Shown here: piece by piece, positions 9,092 through 17,270 of the stretch | Position numbering within the stretch: the first letter of the stretch is position 1 | How the letters are laid out: every line of letters begins with the position of its first letter | Assembly (NCBI GenBank): GCA_900540905.1 | Contig: UQHR01000001.1 | Coordinates: 1-64,000 of the forward strand | Source of the DNA: an uncultured Collinsella sp. | GTDB lineage: Bacteria > Actinomycetota > Coriobacteriia > Coriobacteriales > Coriobacteriaceae | DNA: 64,000 nt | Direction: 5' to 3' | The notes under the pieces: generated by a model | The model's input: only the letters and a program-made list of their open reading frames with translations | What the model was told of the DNA's origin: nothing | Database searches by the model: none | Position numbers and translations under genes: made by a program

Positions 9092-10558
9092 ATGCGTATC
9101 TACAACAGCGCTACCCATAAAAAGGAAGAGTTCCAGCCCATCGAGTCCGGCAAGGTCCGCATGTACGTGTGCGGCCCCACGGTCTACGACAACATCCACA
9201 TCGGCAATGCCCGCACGTTCATCAGCTTTGACGTGATTCGTCGCTGGCTCATCGCGAGCGGCTACGAGGTCACGTTCGCCCAGAACCTCACCGATGTCGA
9301 TGACAAGATCATCAAGCGCGCCAACGAGCAGGGCCGCACTGCCGCCGAGGTCGCGACGGAGTTCTCCGACAAGTTCATCGGCGTCATGCGCGCCGCCAAC
9401 GTGCTCGATCCCGATGTGCGTCCTCGCGCCACCAAGGAGATCGGCCCCATGATCGCCATGATCAAGACGCTCATCGAGCAGGGCCACGCCTACGCCGCCG
9501 ATAACGGCGATGTGTACTTTGCCGTGCGCAGCGATCCCAACTATGGTCAGGTCTCGGGCCGCAACATCGACGACCTTATGGTTGGCGCGCGCATCGAGGA
9601 GAACGAGGACAAGAACGACCCGCTCGACTTTGCCCTGTGGAAGGCCGCCAAGCCCGGCGAGCCCAGCTGGCCGAGCCCCTGGGGCGAGGGGCGTCCCGGT
9701 TGGCACACCGAGTGCGCCGCCATGGTGCACCGCTACCTGGGCACCCCGATCGACATCCACGGCGGCGGCTCCGACCTTGCCTTCCCGCATCACGAGAACG
9801 AGTGCGCCCAGGCCACCTGCGCTTGGCACCAGGGCTTCTCCAACACCTGGATGCACACGGGCATGCTACTGGTCGACGGCGAGAAGATGTCCAAGTCGCT
9901 CGGAAACTTCTTTACGCTGGCCGAGGTGCTCGAGCAGCACTCTGCCGCGGCCCTGCGCCTGCTGATGCTGCAGACGAGCTATCGCTCGCCGCTCGACTTC
10001 TCCTGGGAGCGCCTGGAGGGTGCCGAGAATTCGCTCACGCGTATTGCCGGTACGGTCGAGAACCTGCGCTGGGCCGCGAACCATGCGACGGCCGATGCCG
10101 ATGAGGCAGCATCCGAGGCGTTTGCCGCCAAGGCCGCCGAGACCCGTGCCGCCTTTAAGGAGTGCATGGACGACGACTTTAACACCGCTGGTGCCATGGG
10201 TGCTGTCTTTGGCTTTGTGACCGAGTGCAACCAGTACCTGGAGCAGGCGGGCGACGCTGCCGACAAGGCCGCAGTCCTGGCTGCCGCCGATACGCTGGCC
10301 GAGCTGCTCGATACGTTTGGTGTTGAGCTTCCCGAGCCCAAGGTCGAGCTGCCGCTGGGTCTGCTAGGCGTTGCCGCCGGCCTGGTCGCCTACACGGGTG
10401 ACGACGTGGACGAGGCCGCTGCCAAGATTCTCGAGGCCCGCGCCGAGGCCCGCGCCGCCAAGAACTGGGATCTGGCCGACGCCATCCGCGACCAGCTCAA
10501 GGATCTGGGCCTCACCATTGAGGATACGGCCGCGGGCACCCGTATTAAGACTCTCTAA
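9092..10558 (+). CDS. cysS: Cysteinyl-tRNA synthetase
   Basis: A 488-residue class I synthetase that charges tRNA-Cys. The HIGH-type motif is YDNIHIGNART, the KMSKS loop is GEKMSKSLGNF, and zinc ligands are in CGPT, HTECAAM and FPHHENE. A helical tRNA-binding tail ends the protein. AAGGAG lies 5-10 bases before the ATG. It closes the disA-ispD-ispF-cysS transcription unit and is followed by a repeat element and a terminator. Confidence 0.96.
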   Translation: MRIYNSATHKKEEFQPIESGKVRMYVCGPTVYDNIHIGNARTFISFDVIRRWLIASGYEVTFAQNLTDVDDKIIKRANEQGRTAAEVATEFSDKFIGVMRAANVLDPDVRPRATKEIGPMIAMIKTLIEQGHAYAADNGDVYFAVRSDPNYGQVSGRNIDDLMVGARIEENEDKNDPLDFALWKAAKPGEPSWPSPWGEGRPGWHTECAAMVHRYLGTPIDIHGGGSDLAFPHHENECAQATCAWHQGFSNTWMHTGMLLVDGEKMSKSLGNFFTLAEVLEQHSAAALRLLMLQTSYRSPLDFSWERLEGAENSLTRIAGTVENLRWAANHATADADEAASEAFAAKAAETRAAFKECMDDDFNTAGAMGAVFGFVTECNQYLEQAGDAADKAAVLAAADTLAELLDTFGVELPEPKVELPLGLLGVAAGLVAYTGDDVDEAAAKILEARAEARAAKNWDLADAIRDQLKDLGLTIEDTAAGTRIKTL

Positions 10559-10564
10559 TCCCTT

Positions 10565-10666
10565 CGGGTTTCCCAAGCGCCCGACCTTGCCGTTCAAACC
10601 GTCGCTCGCGTACTCAAGTACGCGTCGCTCCTCTTTCACGGCAATCTTGGGCACTTGGAAAACCCG
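10565..10666. repeat. Imperfect palindromic element after cysS
   Basis: Arms of 29 bp (10565-10593 with 10638-10666, 24 of 29 paired) surround a 44-base loop. The loop contains its own hairpin, GCGTACTCAAGTACGC. It has the same plan as the larger palindromes at 40.7, 51.8 and 53.8 kb, but not their conserved apex sequence. Confidence 0.75.
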
Positions 10667-10669
10667 TAC

Positions 10670-10710
10670 CGACCGCCCGAATTAATATTCATGGGCGGTC
10701 GTTTATTTTG
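10670..10710 (+). terminator. Terminator of the disA-cysS unit
   Basis: A 9-bp stem (10670-10678 with 10693-10701) followed by TTTATTTTG. It lies directly after the palindromic element and before rlmB. Confidence 0.8.
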
Positions 10711-10744
10711 TTTCGTTTGATAGTTGTATTTAGGAGGTCGCTTT

Positions 10745-11659
10745 ATGGCCGACAATCGCAAGCGTGCACCGCGTGGAGGCAAGCAGGCTGCTTCTGGCTC
10801 GCGTCCGATTCGCCGCAATGACCGCGCTGCCGCTCCCAGGGGCCAGCGCGATCGCGCCCAGGCCGCACGTCCGCAGCGCGATCGCAACCGCGACGCTGTC
10901 CAGGCTCCCAAGGGCGAGTTTATCGAAGGTCGTCGTGCTGCCGCCGAGGCGCTACGCACTGGTTTTCCCATCAAGTGCGCGCTCATTGCCGAGGGCGGGG
11001 AGCGCGATGCCGCCTTGTCGCGCCTGGTCGACGACCTCAACGCTGCGGGCATCCGCATTAAGTATGTGCCGCGCGCGCAGCTCGATGCACTGTCGAGCCA
11101 TGGCGCTCACCAGGGCATTGCGCTCGAGGTTGGCAACTTCCCCTATGCCGATGTCGCCGATATCCTCGACCGCGCAGGCGAGGGCCCGGCGCTTGTCGTT
11201 GTGCTCGACCATGTGACCGACGACGGCAACTTTGGCGCCATTGTGCGCTCCGCCGAGGTTGTGGGCGCGGCCGGCGTCATCATCGCCAACAAGCGTGCCG
11301 CCGGCGTGACCGTGGGCAGCTACAAGACCTCAGCCGGCGCCGTCATGCATCTGCCTATCGCGCAGGTTCCCAATATCGCCCGTGCACTCGACGACCTCAA
11401 GGCCGCTGGTTTTTGGGTGGGCGGTGCCTCCGAGCACGCCAAAGGCAGTTGCTGGGATGCTCCCTTCGAAGGTCGCGTGGCGCTCGTCATGGGCTCCGAG
11501 GGCGACGGCATCTCGCGCTTGGTGCTCGAGAAATGCGACTTTTTGACCAAGCTTCCCCAGCGCGGCATGACCGAGAGCCTCAATGTTGCCCAGGCGACTA
11601 CGGCCCTCTGCTTTGAGTGGCTGCGCCGCAACGCCGGCGAGCTCATGGGGGAGGAGTAG
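10745..11659 (+). CDS. rlmB: 23S rRNA (guanosine-2'-O)-methyltransferase RlmB, TrmH/SpoU family
   Basis: A 304-residue SPOUT methyltransferase. The first 60 residues are a basic, Arg/Gln-rich, disordered extension. An L30e-like substrate-binding domain follows (EGRRAAAEAL). The knotted SpoU catalytic domain has the motifs LDHVTDDGNFGAIVRSAE, MGSEGDGIS and MTESLNVAQAT. ATG at 10745 has AGGAGG 6 bases before it. yacP starts 3 bases after the stop. The order cysS-rlmB-yacP matches B. subtilis, minus mrnC. Confidence 0.92.
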   Translation: MADNRKRAPRGGKQAASGSRPIRRNDRAAAPRGQRDRAQAARPQRDRNRDAVQAPKGEFIEGRRAAAEALRTGFPIKCALIAEGGERDAALSRLVDDLNAAGIRIKYVPRAQLDALSSHGAHQGIALEVGNFPYADVADILDRAGEGPALVVVLDHVTDDGNFGAIVRSAEVVGAAGVIIANKRAAGVTVGSYKTSAGAVMHLPIAQVPNIARALDDLKAAGFWVGGASEHAKGSCWDAPFEGRVALVMGSEGDGISRLVLEKCDFLTKLPQRGMTESLNVAQATTALCFEWLRRNAGELMGEE

Positions 11660-11662
11660 CGC

Positions 11663-12340
11663 ATGTCCAAAAAGAACCGTGCCAAGTCCAAGGCCAAGCG
11701 CTTTGGCGAGGGCTCGGCCAAGCCGATTGTTTCGGCCGCGACCTACGGCGTGGGCGGCAATGCGTTTGCGCAGGCCATCGCCGACCCGGTCTCGACGGTG
11801 CACTCCAACAAGACCGAGCTGCTGGTGGTCGACGGCTACAACGTGATCCACTGCACGCCGCGCTACGAAAAGCTCGTGTACGACCATTCCGACGATCCGT
11901 ATTCCAGCGACGTTCACGATATGGCGCGCACCGCCCTCATCAACGACGTCGCCGCCTTTGCCCAGGGCCGTTACGAGGCCGTAATCGTGTTTGACGGCGC
12001 GGGCAATATCTCCAGCGAGCGCCCCAACCTACCGGCCCGCGGCGTGCGCATTGAGTTTTCGCCGACGGGTGTTTCGGCCGATACCGTGGTGCAGAAGCTC
12101 TGCATCGAGGCACGTGAGGAAGGTCGCGCGTGCTCCGTGGTATCGAGCGACGGCACGATCCAGGCCGTCGTCATGGGCAAGGGCGTTACGCGCATCTCGA
12201 GCCGTATGCTGGTAGACGAGATTAAACAGATCGATAACGACGTTCACGAGGCAGAGGAAGCTCCGCAGATCAAGATGACTCTGGGCAGTCGCCTGAGCCC
12301 CGATGCCCTGGCCAAGCTCAAGGCCCTGCGCGGGAGGTAG
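11663..12340 (+). CDS. NYN-domain ribonuclease-like protein (YacP/Rae1 family)
   Basis: A 225-residue protein with a basic N-terminus and a PIN/NYN nuclease fold: LLVVDGYNVIHC (metal Asp), AVIVFDGAG and SVVSSDGTIQ. B. subtilis Rae1 (YacP) is a ribosome-associated mRNA endonuclease at the same place after rlmB, so a role in translation-linked RNA decay is inferred from family and position. The gene is coupled to rlmB with 3 bases between them. Confidence 0.85.
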   Translation: MSKKNRAKSKAKRFGEGSAKPIVSAATYGVGGNAFAQAIADPVSTVHSNKTELLVVDGYNVIHCTPRYEKLVYDHSDDPYSSDVHDMARTALINDVAAFAQGRYEAVIVFDGAGNISSERPNLPARGVRIEFSPTGVSADTVVQKLCIEAREEGRACSVVSSDGTIQAVVMGKGVTRISSRMLVDEIKQIDNDVHEAEEAPQIKMTLGSRLSPDALAKLKALRGR

Positions 12341-12367
12341 GGAAGTTGGCGGGGCAATGCTGCCTCG

Positions 12368-13708
12368 CTAACTCCATTCAGCGATGTCGATCATTCTTTC
12401 GAGGCGCCACGTTAGCGCCTCTTTTAGATATGGCAGCCTTGCCGTGAGCGCGTCGTTTCTGGAAAGAATCTCGATTGCCTCGTCAACGAAGCCTTCGAGT
12501 TTGTCGCCGTCAAACCAGCCCATGTCCTCGACGAGCAACATTTGTTTGGCGGGGCTTGAATGAAATTGTGCGCTGGTAAAACTGTGCTCTCCCGCCCTAA
12601 GCTCCTCTAGTGATATGTTGCACCAGAGCGATGAGCCCGAATCGAAGATGGGGGCAGGTCTGCAGGCTTGCGTGTTTACGTTTCGCACGAGGCCGAAGTT
12701 GCGCCAATGACGATCGTAGTTGGCAATGATGTCGTCACATACGATCATGCGGTCAAGGGCATCCTTGACGCCTGTCACCCCGAGCTCCTCGCAGTTTGCT
12801 ACATATCGCTCGTAGTCGGTTAGCCGTTCATCTGCGTTTGCGTGCTGGTTTACATAGAATGCAGGGACATACTCTTCTTCATCAGTTAAGAAGACATCGC
12901 ATGTGCTCAGGGCGGAAGTGCCCGTGCCCTCGAGCGAGTAAGGCACATAATCGCAGGCGTTTAGAATGCGACGGTGGAGCGCGGTCGCCACCAGCTCGTT
13001 ATAAGGTTCCTGGTCCAGGTGCGCTCCTGCCTTATGCAGAATTCGACGTTCGCCCTCGCACGTCCAGTACTTTTGAAGATTGCCGTCCGAGGTGTTATCG
13101 GGCTTTGCGGCAGCCGCTTTTCCCTCTGGGGCAAAGGGTGCAATGGACAGTGAGACGTCATCAAAGGCGTTATTGAAGAAGTTGATATCCTCCCAGGTGA
13201 GACCGGAACCTTGGGGCCTAATCCAATACTGGTCGGATAAGGAGAGGCCGAGATTTCGCTGGACGAGTTCATCGGGAACATCGACTGCGGCTTCTGCAAG
13301 CAGGGAGGCTAGCCCAATGCGTGCGAGCGGGATACCGCGGCCGCGCCACCAGATGCGGAAGGAGTCTAGCGATATGGGGCTATTAGGGCCAAATACTCCA
13401 ATAGGGGTGTGGGCGTAATCGATGTCGGCACCGATGTGGGTAAAGTCTTTTCGCGATGTGCTGTAGACCAGCTGAGCGACTTCGTACGTGCGGTTCATGA
13501 GGGTGAACGCGATCTCGCTCTTACCGTGGCCGCGGCGGGGACGTCCCCCCGTTTTGGTCACAGAGCGGAGTCGCGTGTCGACGCTGTCTTTGTCGATGAG
13601 CCATACACCAGAAGCCTTGCGGGCCTCAAGTGCTCCGTTTTTTATGAGCTCCTGCACCCTGCGCGGAGTGATGCTGAGCAGCTCGGCGGCTTCTTTGGTA
13701 GTAAGCAT
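12368..13708 (-). CDS. HTH-HipA-like kinase fusion protein
   Basis: A 446-residue single protein with a MerR/excisionase-like helix-turn-helix at residues 1-45 (LTTKEAAELLSITPRRVQELIKNG) joined to a HipA-like kinase region. The kinase motifs are near residues 320-355: IIANYDRHWRNFGLV (catalytic loop) and APIFDSGSSLW (metal loop). It may combine antitoxin-like DNA binding and kinase activity in one chain. ATG at 13708 was chosen because GAAGGG lies 7 bases before it; a longer start at 13750 would begin inside the operator palindrome. AT-richer codon use suggests acquisition. The function of this subfamily is not established. Confidence 0.78.
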   Translation of the reverse strand: MLTTKEAAELLSITPRRVQELIKNGALEARKASGVWLIDKDSVDTRLRSVTKTGGRPRRGHGKSEIAFTLMNRTYEVAQLVYSTSRKDFTHIGADIDYAHTPIGVFGPNSPISLDSFRIWWRGRGIPLARIGLASLLAEAAVDVPDELVQRNLGLSLSDQYWIRPQGSGLTWEDINFFNNAFDDVSLSIAPFAPEGKAAAAKPDNTSDGNLQKYWTCEGERRILHKAGAHLDQEPYNELVATALHRRILNACDYVPYSLEGTGTSALSTCDVFLTDEEEYVPAFYVNQHANADERLTDYERYVANCEELGVTGVKDALDRMIVCDDIIANYDRHWRNFGLVRNVNTQACRPAPIFDSGSSLWCNISLEELRAGEHSFTSAQFHSSPAKQMLLVEDMGWFDGDKLEGFVDEAIEILSRNDALTARLPYLKEALTWRLERMIDIAEWS

Positions 13709-13712
13709 CGCG

Positions 13713-13785
13713 AAACCCTTCGCCAGAACGAATAGTTTTATATATAGCAATTGTAATTAAAACTATTCGTTCTGGCGAATGGTTT
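13713..13785 (-). promoter_or_regulatory. Inverted-repeat operator/promoter of the HTH-HipA gene
   Basis: A perfect 22-bp inverted repeat (13719-13740 with 13758-13779), extendable to 28 bp with one mismatch, surrounds an AT-rich 17-base centre with TATATA-like -10 sequence on the minus strand. The proximal arm reaches the ribosome binding site. Autoregulation by the protein's own HTH is inferred. Confidence 0.75.
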
Positions 13786-13873
13786 TAAGATTGAGGGCGC
13801 ACTGACAGAAATGAACGGGCCTGGTATGCGTTGTTGCTGGATTTTGCATATTTGTATAACGCCGTGCGGCCTG

Positions 13874-13902
13874 TTGCGCCCCGTCCGCAATTCCTTTATT
13901 CT
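13874..13902 (+). promoter_or_regulatory. Promoter of tRNA-Thr(UGU)
   Basis: TTGCGC (13874-13879), a 17-bp spacer and TATTCT (13897-13902), ending about 30 bases before the tRNA. Confidence 0.6.
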
Positions 13903-13932
13903 TAACTGGCTTCGCGTGAAAGCGCCAAGTGT

Positions 13933-14007
13933 GCCAGTGTGGCGCAACGGTAGCGCAACTGATTTGTAATCAGTGGGTTGCGGGTTCGATTCCTGTCACT
14001 GGCTCCA
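13933..14007 (+). tRNA. tRNA-Thr (anticodon TGT)
   Basis: A full cloverleaf: acceptor stem GCCAGTG/CACTGGC, anticodon loop TTTGTAA and T-loop GGTTCGATTCC. CCA is encoded at 14005-14007. A short downstream hairpin (GGGCTCTGTC.. with ..GACAGGGCCC, about 14019-14046) may terminate it. Confidence 0.95.
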
Positions 14008-14101
14008 TGAAAGTTTCGGGCTCTGTCTCTATATGGGACAGGGCCCGTTTCTATTTATGTTGACATGTCAGCGAGTTTGACTTCCACCAGGCTTCAGGTT
14101 T

Positions 14102-14342
14102 GTCTCGATCTGCAACACGGGCGGGCTGAAAACCCTCCTTATAGTTACAGATCGAGACAATGCCAAGGGATGGTCGATAACATCTCGATCTGTAACACGA
14201 AGGGGCGAAAAACCGTTCTTACTGTTACAGAATGAGACGTGAGCTGGGGTCTCTGCGTAATATCTCAATCTGTAACAGATAGGGGAGGAATAACCCTCTT
14301 ACTGTTACAGATCGAGACTGAAGCTGGGGCGAGGTTGGTCAT
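14102..14342. repeat. Three tandem 80-bp hairpin repeats
   Basis: Three hairpins begin at 14103, 14183 and 14263, exactly 80 bp apart. Each has arms related to TCTCGATCTGTAACA and its complement, a purine-rich GGGG...AAAACC loop region, and a 24-25-base linker of diverged sequence. No coding frame runs through them. Confidence 0.85.
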
Positions 14343-14346
14343 CGTC

Positions 14347-14493
14347 ATCGAGCGTGGATATTCGGACACACGAGAGTGGAAAATCTCCCGCCTGGAGAAT
14401 GAGCGTGGATAATCTGCCACTTTGGCCTTGGGGCCATGCCAAAAGTGGGAGATTATCCACGCTCGATTTCAAACGGGAGAAAATCCACGCTCG
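14347..14493. repeat. Nested palindrome with GAGCGTGGAT ends
   Basis: An inner inverted repeat (14401-14426 with about 14438-14464) starts GAGCGTGGATAATCT. It is enclosed by a second related, interrupted pair (14347-14358 and 14474-14493) carrying the same GAGCGTGGAT and CTCCCG words. The rest of the gap, about 14495-14700, shows nothing recognisable. Confidence 0.75.
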
Positions 14494-14707
14494 AATTTGC
14501 CGCGGAGGCCCGATCTCGACCTATATATAGGTGCAAATGAGTCGTTATCGAAGTAATAATCCGCAGGCTTACTCCACTATGCCAAAGTGTTCCCTTGGGA
14601 AATGTCACCAGTGCAGCAAAATCCACCGTCCTTCACATCCAAACTCAGCAAAACGGCAGGTCAAAGGTATATGGATACGCCCGGAGCCGTGTATCTAGAG
14701 GTTTTCG

Positions 14708-14737
14708 TTGACAGCCCCCAAGGTGGCATCGTATTAT
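14708..14737 (+). promoter_or_regulatory. Strong promoter of the tRNA-Tyr/Thr/Met-tuf unit
   Basis: TTGACA (14708-14713), an 18-bp spacer and TATTAT (14732-14737), 63 bases before tRNA-Tyr. The bases GAGGTTTTCGTTGACAGC around the -35 recur almost unchanged before rpmG. Confidence 0.8.
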
Positions 14738-14799
14738 CTTCTTCGTTCGCGGGGGCGGCGGTCCAAAAGACCAAAGGACCTGCGGATACTTGAACGATT

Positions 14800-14881
14800 G
14801 GGAGTTTGCCCGAGTGGTTAATGGGGACGGGCTGTAAACCCGTTGGCTCTGCCTACATAGGTTCGAATCCTATAGCTCCCA
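14800..14881 (+). tRNA. tRNA-Tyr (anticodon GTA)
   Basis: A class II tRNA with a long variable arm. Acceptor stem GGGAGTT/AGCTCCC and anticodon loop CTGTAAA. The terminal CCA is not encoded (ACCC follows). Confidence 0.94.
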
Positions 14882-14891
14882 CCCGTCAAGT

Positions 14892-14967
14892 GCCTGTATA
14901 GCTCAGTCGGTAGAGCACTTCGTTGGTAACGAAGAGGTCACCAGTTCAAGTCTGGTTGCAGGCTCCA
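14892..14967 (+). tRNA. tRNA-Thr (anticodon GGT)
   Basis: Acceptor stem GCCTGTA/TGCAGGC, anticodon loop TTGGTAA, and encoded CCA at 14965-14967. It lies 10 bases after tRNA-Tyr. Confidence 0.95.
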
Positions 14968-14970
14968 TCC

Positions 14971-15047
14971 GGCGGTGTAGCTCAGTTGGTTAGAGCACAC
15001 GGTTCATACCCGTGGCGTCACTGGTTCGAATCCAGTCACCGCTACCA
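14971..15047 (+). tRNA. tRNA-Met (anticodon CAT), probably elongator
   Basis: Acceptor stem GGCGGTG/CACCGCT with a G-U pair at 1-72, anticodon loop TTCATAC and encoded CCA. The paired first position argues against initiator tRNA; a lysidine-type Ile tRNA cannot be excluded from sequence alone. Confidence 0.92.
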
Positions 15048-15143
15048 TAGGTAACACGGTGGCTTCTCAATAGTATGTTGAGAGGCCACTATGGTATAAA
15101 GGCAAAGTCCCGTCCGGGGACGACCTGTTAAGAGGAGGGCTTT

Positions 15144-16334
15144 ATGGCCAAAGAGAAGTTTGAGCGCACTAAGCCGCATGTTAACATCGGCACCATTGGT
15201 CACGTCGACCACGGCAAGACCACGCTGACCGCCGCCATCACCAAGGTTCTCTCTGAGACCGAGGGCTGCAAGGCTGACTTCACTGCGTTCGAGAACATCG
15301 ACAAGGCTCCCGAGGAGCGCGAGCGCGGCATCACGATCTCCGTCTCCCACGTCGAGTACGAGACTGCTGCCCGTCACTACGCTCACGTTGACTGCCCGGG
15401 CCACGCTGACTACGTCAAGAACATGATCTCCGGTGCTGCTCAGATGGACGGCGCTATCCTGGTCATCGCTGCTACCGACGGCCCCATGGCTCAGACTCGC
15501 GAGCACATCCTGCTCGCCCGTCAGGTCGGCGTTCCCTACATCGTCGTCTTCCTGAACAAGTGCGACATGGTCGACGATGACGAGCTCATCGACCTCGTCG
15601 AGATGGAGACCCGTGAGCTCCTCTCCGAGTACGATTTCCCCGGCGACGACATCCCCGTCATCCGTGGTTCCGCTCTGGGCGCTCTCGAGGGCGACGCCAA
15701 GTGGATGGACGCCATTCGCGAGCTCATGAAGGCCGTCGACGAGTACATCCCGACGCCTGCTCGTAACAACGACCTCCCGTTCCTGATGGCCGTTGAGGAC
15801 GTTATGACCATCTCCGGCCGTGGTACTGTTGCTACCGGCCGTGTCGAGCGCGGTGAGCTCAAGCTCAACGAGCCCGTCGAGATCGTCGGCATCAAGGATA
15901 CCCAGAACACCGTCGTTACCGGTATCGAGATGTTCCGTAAGTCCATGGACTTCTGCGAGGCTGGCGACAACGTTGGTCTGCTGCTCCGCGGCATCAAGCG
16001 CGAGGACATCGAGCGCGGCCAGGTTCTCTGCAAGCCCGGTTCGGTTACCCCGCACACCAAGTTCACCGGCGAGATCTACGTTCTGACCAAGGAGGAGGGC
16101 GGCCGTCACACCCCGTTCTTCGATGGTTATCGTCCTCAGTTCTACTTCCGTACCACCGACGTTACCGGTACGGTCAAGCTCCCCGAGGGCACCGAGATGG
16201 CTATGCCTGGTGACCACATCACCATCGAGGGCGACCTCATTCACCCGATCGCCATGGAGGAGGGCCTGCGCTTCGCTATCCGCGAGGGTGGCCACACCGT
16301 CGGTTCGGGCATCGTCTCCACGATCATTGAGTAA
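15144..16334 (+). CDS. tuf: Elongation factor Tu
   Basis: A 396-residue GTPase that delivers aminoacyl-tRNA to the ribosome. P-loop [11 protein letters not shown], switch [22 protein letters not shown] and a GSALGAL G5 loop are present, followed by domains 2 and 3. AGGAGG precedes the ATG by 6 bases. It is cotranscribed behind three tRNA genes, as in the E. coli tufB locus, rather than lying in the str operon further right. It is followed by a terminator. Confidence 0.98.
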   Translation: MAKEKFERTKPHVNIGTIGHVDHGKTTLTAAITKVLSETEGCKADFTAFENIDKAPEERERGITISVSHVEYETAARHYAHVDCPGHADYVKNMISGAAQMDGAILVIAATDGPMAQTREHILLARQVGVPYIVVFLNKCDMVDDDELIDLVEMETRELLSEYDFPGDDIPVIRGSALGALEGDAKWMDAIRELMKAVDEYIPTPARNNDLPFLMAVEDVMTISGRGTVATGRVERGELKLNEPVEIVGIKDTQNTVVTGIEMFRKSMDFCEAGDNVGLLLRGIKREDIERGQVLCKPGSVTPHTKFTGEIYVLTKEEGGRHTPFFDGYRPQFYFRTTDVTGTVKLPEGTEMAMPGDHITIEGDLIHPIAMEEGLRFAIREGGHTVGSGIVSTIIE

Positions 16335-16364
16335 ATTAGCTCTGTGATTTAGCTGACTTAGAGA

Positions 16365-16398
16365 GAACCCGGCACTTATAGGGTGCCGGGTTCTTTTC
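16365..16398 (+). terminator. tuf terminator
   Basis: An 11-bp perfect stem (16365-16375 with 16383-16393), a 7-base loop and TTTT. Confidence 0.9.
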
Positions 16399-16538
16399 TA
16401 CGCGGGGCTTGTTCCCTGCCGATTGCGCTTCGCTCGCCCATAAGCCGAGCGTGAGGGATCGATTAGCTCTCGATGGCTTCATTGATGTGTTCCAAATATG
16501 AATGGATCCACCGAGAACCAATTGACTCGAGGTTTTCA

Positions 16539-16568
16539 TTGACAGCACTTACGTGGAGCTGATAAAGT
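16539..16568 (+). promoter_or_regulatory. Promoter of the rpmG-trnW-secE-nusG unit
   Basis: TTGACA (16539-16544), an 18-bp spacer and TAAAGT (16563-16568). The upstream word GAGGTTTTCATTGACAGC nearly matches the tuf-unit promoter. Confidence 0.72.
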
Positions 16569-16613
16569 AACAACTCGTGCCCGTACGGGGCGGAAATGAA
16601 AGGTTCAGGATAC

Positions 16614-16763
16614 ATGCGTACTCTAGTTACTCTTGCGTGCACTGAGTGCAAGCGCCGCAACTATACGACCACCAAGAACAAGTCGACCATGCCTGATCGT
16701 ATGGAGATCAAGAAGTATTGCCCCTGGTGCCGTCACCACACGCTGCACAAAGAGACTCGCTAG
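16614..16763 (+). CDS. rpmG: Ribosomal protein L33
   Basis: A 49-residue protein, [19 protein letters not shown]..., of the large subunit. Two Cys pairs (CTEC and CPWC) make it the zinc-binding C+ form. The usual position is before tRNA-Trp and secE. AAAGG precedes the ATG by about 10 bases. Confidence 0.95.
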   Translation: MRTLVTLACTECKRRNYTTTKNKSTMPDRMEIKKYCPWCRHHTLHKETR

Positions 16764-16776
16764 TCTCTAGTCACAT

Positions 16777-16852
16777 ACGCCAGTAGTTCAATTGGTAGAG
16801 CATCGGTCTCCAAAACCGAGTGTTGAGGGTTCGAGTCCTTCCTGGCGTGCCA
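16777..16852 (+). tRNA. tRNA-Trp (anticodon CCA)
   Basis: Acceptor stem ACGCCAG/CTGGCGT, anticodon loop CTCCAAA and encoded terminal CCA (16850-16852). It sits between rpmG and secE, a common arrangement. A hairpin follows (GTAAGCTCCCACTTGGGGGCTTAC region, about 16862-16888). Confidence 0.95.
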
Positions 16853-16928
16853 GTCATTATTCCGTAAGCTCCCACTTGGGGGCTTACGGTTTACTCATGT
16901 ATAAGCGCATTGCGCGGAGGTAACCCAA

Positions 16929-17267
16929 ATGGCCAACAAGAAGAACAAGAAGAAGGCTCAGCAGCCGGCACCTGCCAACAACGCTGCTGCCAACTCCAAG
17001 GTTGAGGCCAAGAAGGCCGTTGCCAAGAAGAACGAGAAGGCTGCGAAGTCCAAGAAGAACGAGAAGCCTGGTTTCTTCGCCCGCACGAAGAAGTATTTCG
17101 CTTCAGTCAAGTCCGAGATGAAGCGTGTCACGTGGCCTGATAAGAAGGAGCTCGTGAACTACTCGGTCGTCGTTTGCGCTTCTCTGGTCGTCGTCGGCGT
17201 CGTCATCGCTCTGCTCGATGCTGGCTTTGGCGAGGCTCTTGCTCTGTTCTCTGGATTGAGGGGCTAA
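16929..17267 (+). CDS. secE: Preprotein translocase subunit SecE
   Basis: A 112-residue protein with a Lys/Ala-rich basic N-terminus of about 55 residues, then the conserved SVKSEMKRVTWPDKKEL amphipathic segment and one membrane helix (VVVCASLVVVGVVIALL). It forms SecYEG at the membrane. The long basic extension is typical of actinobacterial forms. nusG starts 3 bases after it. Confidence 0.93.
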   Translation: MANKKNKKKAQQPAPANNAAANSKVEAKKAVAKKNEKAAKSKKNEKPGFFARTKKYFASVKSEMKRVTWPDKKELVNYSVVVCASLVVVGVVIALLDAGFGEALALFSGLRG

Positions 17268-17270
17268 ACC

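Noticed and set aside
14102..14342. CRISPR array
   Set aside because: Only three units, each a hairpin with internal symmetry; linkers are related to one another and no cas genes are present.
14587..14793. Open frame of 68 codons before tRNA-Tyr
   Set aside because: No ribosome binding site, atypical composition, and it runs through the tRNA-tuf promoter.
15042..16295. Long minus-strand open frame over tuf
   Set aside because: Shadow of tuf codon bias; repetitive Val/Asp/Leu composition with no domain.
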